A stretch of 64,000 bases of DNA. It comes from Rhodobium gokarnense (GTDB taxonomy: Bacteria > Pseudomonadota > Alphaproteobacteria > Rhizobiales > Rhodobiaceae). Location of the stretch: contig NZ_JAOQNS010000003.1 in assembly GCF_025961475.1 (NCBI RefSeq), positions 72,501 to 136,500 on the forward strand. The letters run 5' to 3'. The translations under genes and the position numbers were made by a program. A model generated the notes under the pieces. The model saw nothing but the letters and a program-made list of their open reading frames with translations. It was not told the origin of the DNA and ran no database searches. Shown here piece after piece: positions 60,267 to 64,000 of the stretch (position 1 is its first letter; every line of letters starts with the position of its first letter).

Positions 60267-60297
60267 AGGCTAGGGGTTAGAGCGCGCTCTAAGTCAA
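60267..60297 (-). promoter_or_regulatory. MerR-type promoter with 16-bp palindrome
   Basis: On the minus strand, TTGACT (60292-60297) and TAGCCT (60267-60272) are separated by 19 nt. The spacer is filled by the perfect 16-bp palindrome TTAGAGCGCGCTCTAA (60277-60292). This is the classic autoregulated MerR architecture, 31 bp upstream of the merR start. Confidence 0.85.
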
Positions 60298-60374
60298 GGG
60301 GGGAAAATGCGGGGCATCGCCCGCGCCCGCAAAGCCGGTGCGCGAGACGTGGCAACTGCCGAAAACGGCGCGCC

Positions 60375-63092
60375 TCAGGCCATGCCGGCGGCGAGCTCGC
60401 GCTGCCGGTCGGCGGAGACCTGCAGGGTCACACGGACAACGCCGGCCTCCTGGGGGTGCCGCTCGATCTCAAAGCCCAGTTCCCGGCACATCTGCAGCAT
60501 CGTCGTGTTGGCGGCCAGCACGTCGCCATAGATCGTCTTGACGCCTTCGGAGGCGGCAAAGCCGATCAGCTTCTGCATGAGAAGCCAGCCGAGGCCGCGG
60601 CCCTTGAGGTCGGAGCGCACGGCAACGGCATATTCGCCGACCTCCCGGTCCGCATCGAGGATCAGGTGGGAGACGCCGAGGAGCTCGGTATCCCCCGGCG
60701 TCAGCGCGCAGAACGCCATCGACCGGTCGTAGTCGATCTGCGTCAACCGGGCGACGAACTTGTGCGACAGCTCCTTGATCGGCGTGAAGAAGCGGAGCCG
60801 GATGTCCTCCGGGTCGAGACGGTCGAAGAACCGCCCGTAGAGCGGCTCGTCCTCCGGCTTCACCGGGCGGACGGTGACGTCGAGATCGCCGGAGGTGGTC
60901 TCGCGCGAGATCCAGTTGTCGGGATAGGGCCGGATCGCGAAATTGTGCCCCGGCACGACTCCCGCCGCCGCAGGATCCAGGCGGATGCGGGCATCGAGCG
61001 CGATGACGCCGTGCTCGTCTGCGGTCAGCGGGTTGATGTCGAGTTCGGAGAGCTCCGGGATGTCGACGAGGATGCGCGACAGCGCGATCAGCGCATCGAC
61101 GATGGCATCGATATTGGCCGGCGGCCGGTCGCGGTAGCCGGCAAGCAGCTTGGAGACGTTGGTCTCCTCGATCATGTCGCGGGCGATCAGCCGGTCGAGC
61201 GGCGGCAGGCCGACGGTGCGGTCGGCCAGCACCTCCACCGCCGTGCCGCCGGCACCGAAGAGGATGATCGGCCCGAACAGCGGATCGGTGGCGATGCCGG
61301 TGATCAGCTCGATGCCGTGGGCGCGCGAGACCATCGGCTCGACGGTGAAGCCGTCGATGCGGGCCTCCGGCTTCACCCGGCGCGCCGTCTCCAGCATGGT
61401 CCGGGCGGCCGCCCGTGTCTCGTCGGCACTGCGCAGGCCGAGGCGCACGCCGCCGACATCGGATTTGTGGGAGATGTCCTGGGAGCGGATCTTCAGGACC
61501 ACCCCGCCCTCACGCTCCAGGATGCCAGCGGCAATCGCCGCCGCCTCGTCCGGGTCGGCCGCCGGCTCGGCCAGCGCCACCGGCACGTGGTAGGCGGCAA
61601 GCACCATCTTGGCCTCGTCCGAGGTCAGCATGGTGCGGCCGGTGGAAAGCGCCGTGTCGACGATCTTGCGGGCCAGGTCCTTTTGCGGCCGGCGCACCCC
61701 GTCGCCGACCGGCGGCGTGCGGATCAGGAGTTCCTGGACCTTGCTGTAGTCGACGATGTGGCGGAAGCCCTCGATGGCGCTCGTCGGCGTCGCATAGCTC
61801 GGCACGCCGCCCGCCGCCAGCACCTTGCGGGCGTCCGTGGCGCCGCCGTCGCCGAGCCAGCAGCCGAACAGCGGCTTGAAGACGCCGCTGTCCTTCCAGG
61901 CCTTCAGCGAGGCCTCGGCCGCGTCGGTGACGGAGGCAAGCGCCGTCGGGCAGTTCATCGCCATCACCGCGTCGACATTGGGGTCGCGCATCACAGCGGT
62001 AACGGCCGCCGCATAGCGCTCCGGCGGCGCATCGCCGATGACGTCGACGGGATTGCCGTGCGACCAGGTCTCCGGCAGTTTCTCATCGAGCGTCGCCATC
62101 GTTCCCGCGGACAGCGTCGCCAGCTTGCCGTTGCGGTCTTCCAGGGCGTCGGCGGCAAGAACGCCCGCACCGCCGCCATTGGTGACGATGGCGAGCCTTT
62201 CGCCGCGGAACGGCTTGACGAAATGGAGCGTCTCTGCCGCGGTGAAGAGTTCGTCGAGCGAGAAGACGCGCAGCACGCCGGCCCGGCGCAGCGCCGCATC
62301 GAAGACGATGTCGGAGGCGGCGAGCGCGCCCGTGTGGGAGGCCGCGGCCTCGGCCGCCGAGGCGTTGCGCCCGGCCTTGATGGCGACGATCGGCTTCAGG
62401 CGCGAGGCGAGCCGCGCCGCCGACATGAAGCCGCGCGCCTCGTTGATGGATTCCAGATAGAGCAGGATCGCCCGCGTGCGCACGTCGGAGGCGAAATAGT
62501 CGAGGAGGTCGCCGACATCGACGTCGAGCATGTCGCCGAGCGAGACCACGGCGCGAAAGCCGATGCCACGCGAGGCCGCCCAGTCGACGACGGCGGTGAC
62601 GAGCGCCCCCGATTGCGACAGGAAGACGAGGTCGCCGTCGCCGGGCATGACATGGGAGAAGCTGGCGTTGAGCCCGACCGGCGGCACCAGCAGGCCGAGG
62701 CAGTTCGGCCCGACGATGCGCATGCCGTAGTGGCGCGCGATCCGGCCCGCCTCCTCGGCGAGGCTGCCGGAACCCTTGCCGAGGCCGGCCGTGATGATCA
62801 GCACCGCCAGGGCGCCGCGCTTGCCGAGTTCTTCCACGGTGTCCGGAACGTATTTCGCCGGTGCCGCGACGATGCCGAGTTCCGGTACGCCGGGAAGGTC
62901 GGCAATGGACGCGTGACAGGGATGCGGTCCGACATGGTCGTGCTTGGGATTGACCAGCCAGACCGGACCGTCGAAGCCGGCGGTCATCAGGTTGGCAAGC
63001 ACGGTGGCGCCGACGCTGCCGGGACGGGGACTGGCACCGATCAGCGCAATGGACTGCGGTTTGAAGAAGGAGGAGAGGTTCTTGACGGACAC
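60375..63092 (-). CDS. ADP-forming acyl-CoA synthetase fused to GNAT acetyltransferase
   Basis: A 905-residue fusion. Residues about 1-470 are the CoA-binding and ligase domains (SIALIGASPRPGSVG near the start, GPNCLGLLVP, FLSQSGALVTAVVDW), with the conserved phospho-His region in VSSHTGALA-like SHTGALAASD; about 490-700 is the ATP-grasp domain (LKIRSQDISHKSDVGGVRLG, GAGGTAVEVL); the last 150 residues are a GNAT domain (AVRSDLKGRGLGWLLMQKL). Such proteins acetylate acetyl-CoA synthetase and similar enzymes (Pat-like). It is divergent from the inhibitor gene and shares no strand with the MerR unit. Confidence 0.93.
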   Translation of the reverse strand: MSVKNLSSFFKPQSIALIGASPRPGSVGATVLANLMTAGFDGPVWLVNPKHDHVGPHPCHASIADLPGVPELGIVAAPAKYVPDTVEELGKRGALAVLIITAGLGKGSGSLAEEAGRIARHYGMRIVGPNCLGLLVPPVGLNASFSHVMPGDGDLVFLSQSGALVTAVVDWAASRGIGFRAVVSLGDMLDVDVGDLLDYFASDVRTRAILLYLESINEARGFMSAARLASRLKPIVAIKAGRNASAAEAAASHTGALAASDIVFDAALRRAGVLRVFSLDELFTAAETLHFVKPFRGERLAIVTNGGGAGVLAADALEDRNGKLATLSAGTMATLDEKLPETWSHGNPVDVIGDAPPERYAAAVTAVMRDPNVDAVMAMNCPTALASVTDAAEASLKAWKDSGVFKPLFGCWLGDGGATDARKVLAAGGVPSYATPTSAIEGFRHIVDYSKVQELLIRTPPVGDGVRRPQKDLARKIVDTALSTGRTMLTSDEAKMVLAAYHVPVALAEPAADPDEAAAIAAGILEREGGVVLKIRSQDISHKSDVGGVRLGLRSADETRAAARTMLETARRVKPEARIDGFTVEPMVSRAHGIELITGIATDPLFGPIILFGAGGTAVEVLADRTVGLPPLDRLIARDMIEETNVSKLLAGYRDRPPANIDAIVDALIALSRILVDIPELSELDINPLTADEHGVIALDARIRLDPAAAGVVPGHNFAIRPYPDNWISRETTSGDLDVTVRPVKPEDEPLYGRFFDRLDPEDIRLRFFTPIKELSHKFVARLTQIDYDRSMAFCALTPGDTELLGVSHLILDADREVGEYAVAVRSDLKGRGLGWLLMQKLIGFAASEGVKTIYGDVLAANTTMLQMCRELGFEIERHPQEAGVVRVTLQVSADRQRELAAGMA

Positions 63093-63180
63093 TGGAGGGG
63101 CCTCCGTTTATGGCGAACCGGGCCTTTTTTTATTGCAACGCAGCATACACCATAGGAGTGCATCTGCCAACGCCTGCCGG

Positions 63181-63210
63181 TATTGCAATATTATCATATT
63201 CTTAATGATA
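63181..63210. promoter_or_regulatory. AT-rich palindromes between the synthetase and inhibitor genes
   Basis: A perfect 10-bp palindrome TATTGCAATA (63181-63190) is followed by TATCAT-N7-ATGATA (63192-63210). The 274-bp divergent region is otherwise GC-rich, so these are candidate operator sites. Confidence 0.45.
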
Positions 63211-63366
63211 GCAGGTTGCATTCCGCACGCGTTCGCACCTGCGAGAAGAGAGCCCCGGAACCGCGGATTTCGGAACGGGTCCGGAAATCGCCGCGGTGGC
63301 GGGCGTTTACGGGGCGCTAACGGTTTGCCGATCAACTGTATTCATGCGAGTCGAGAGGTGCCGCAC

Positions 63367-63801
63367 ATGTTCCGTACCCATGCGTCTGCGTCGATCAGCG
63401 CCACCGCCCTTTTCCTTGCCCTTGCGGCCGTCGCGGCCGGGCCGGCCAGCGCCCAATCGTCGGAGCCGGCGATCACTGCCGCCTGGACCATCGGAGACGA
63501 TTTCTCCAATGCCAGTTGCGAGGCGGAACTGAGCAACGAGGCCGGCCCCAACGGCGCTCGCATCGCCCGCCTTTCCGACTGCGCCGGGCTCTATCCGGTG
63601 CTCGCCCCGGTGCGCGGCTGGCGCCCGGACGGCATGGGCGGGATCGTCCTCGTCGACGGGGCCGGCGCCGCGGTCGTCACCTATGCGCTCGGCGAGGCCG
63701 ACGCGCTGTTGTCCGTCGAGCCGGAAAACGTCTTCCTGCGCCTGGCGCCGAAGGACAGCGGCGCCCTCATCACCGGCACCATCGGCGAAACCCTGGACTG
63801 A
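63367..63801 (+). CDS. AprI/Inh family metalloprotease inhibitor
   Basis: A 144-residue exported protein. Residues 1-29 are a signal peptide (ISATALFLALAAVAAGPASA). The mature part has the Inh pattern: W40, C51 and C72 as the expected disulfide pair, and GGIVLVDGAGAAVVTYAL as the beta-barrel core. Relatives plug serralysin-type secreted metalloproteases; Brucella Omp19 is one of them. No protease gene is next to it. ATG 63367 is preceded by GAGAGGTG. Confidence 0.85.
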   Translation: MFRTHASASISATALFLALAAVAAGPASAQSSEPAITAAWTIGDDFSNASCEAELSNEAGPNGARIARLSDCAGLYPVLAPVRGWRPDGMGGIVLVDGAGAAVVTYALGEADALLSVEPENVFLRLAPKDSGALITGTIGETLD

Positions 63802-63822
63802 CCGGATAGCGTTGGAGCGCCG

Positions 63823-64000
63823 TCAGGTGTTCTTCTTCAGGAATCCGTCCATGCGCTCGATGGCGCGGGAGATGTTCTCCGTCGAATTGGCGTAGGAAAG
63901 CCGCATATAGCCCTCGCCGAGGACACCGAAATCCGGCCCGCCAATGGTCGCGACCCCGGCCTCCTCCAGCAGCGCGGAGGCCAGCTCCTTCGCCTTCCAG
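63823..64000 (-). CDS. PLP-dependent aminotransferase, C-terminal end only
   Basis: The last 59 codons of a minus-strand gene whose start lies beyond the window. The visible part reads LLEEAGVATIGGPDFGVLGE and then MRLSYANSTENISRAIERM, ending FLKKNT. That is the conserved C-terminus of class I/II aminotransferases of the aspartate-aminotransferase fold. The substrate cannot be told from this piece. Confidence 0.9.
   Translation of the reverse strand, partial: WKAKELASALLEEAGVATIGGPDFGVLGEGYMRLSYANSTENISRAIERMDGFLKKNT

Noticed and set aside
59742-63155. A 1137-codon open frame on the plus strand opposite the acyl-CoA synthetase gene
   Set aside because: Antisense shadow of the synthetase, with no recognisable domains and biased His/Arg/Gly composition.

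Overview
The window is chromosomal DNA of a GC-rich alphaproteobacterium, most probably of the order Hyphomicrobiales (Rhizobiales). The basis is gene order: lysC-ptsP-prfA-prmC-DUF4167 with clpB nearby, comF-grxC-nitrilase-DUF1178 next to ubiG, and secA divergent from a parvulin-argJ-GNAT-mutT operon. I cannot name a genus. I see no rRNA, tRNA, CRISPR array, prophage or insertion sequence. Gene density is high, with many 4-bp ATGA overlaps.

Layout. 1-2.3 kb: the end of an M23 peptidase gene, then a GNAT/MmcQ pair. 2.4-17.6 kb: housekeeping genes for proteostasis (clpB), translation termination (prfA, prmC), PTS-Ntr (ptsP), lysine/threonine entry (lysC), ubiquinone (ubiG) and redox (grxC). 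17.5-24.7 kb: two Flp-like pilins, mutT, GNAT, argJ, a periplasmic parvulin and secA, whose leader holds a perfect hairpin and a short uORF. 24.7-25.5 kb: an 850-bp gene-free stretch with a terminator, three copies of a REP-like palindrome, a polypyrimidine tandem repeat and a likely TetR operator. 25.5-29.2 kb: a TetR-HlyD-ABC ATPase-ABC permease exporter operon that resembles E. coli cecR-ybhGFS but has only one permease.

29.5-36.4 kb: putA with a divergent Lrp-family regulator, a small secreted protein and a SulP transporter. 36.45-37.65 kb: an AT-rich, apparently foreign gene with a C-terminal HEPN RNase-type motif (RX4H), sitting alone between convergent host genes. It is the best candidate here for an undescribed defence or toxin gene. 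37.7-45.7 kb: a 2-oxoacid:ferredoxin oxidoreductase (korAB), a copper ATPase behind a textbook CueR-type promoter, a CYTH-CHAD protein and an orphan ParA.

45.7-52.5 kb: a dipeptide ABC transporter operon (dppABCDF) running into argE, with a strong terminator between dppA and dppB. 52.6-64 kb: a membrane-anchored adenylate cyclase fused to a 2Fe-2S ferredoxin domain, a creatininase-family hydrolase divergent from an orphan NitT/TauT-type ATPase, an FAD-linked oxidase, MarR, an EamA exporter, a MerR/carboxymuconolactone-decarboxylase pair with a classic 19-bp-spacer promoter, an ADP-forming acyl-CoA synthetase fused to GNAT, an Inh-type protease inhibitor and the end of an aminotransferase gene.

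All calls rest on reading motifs, domain order and context. No database search was run.
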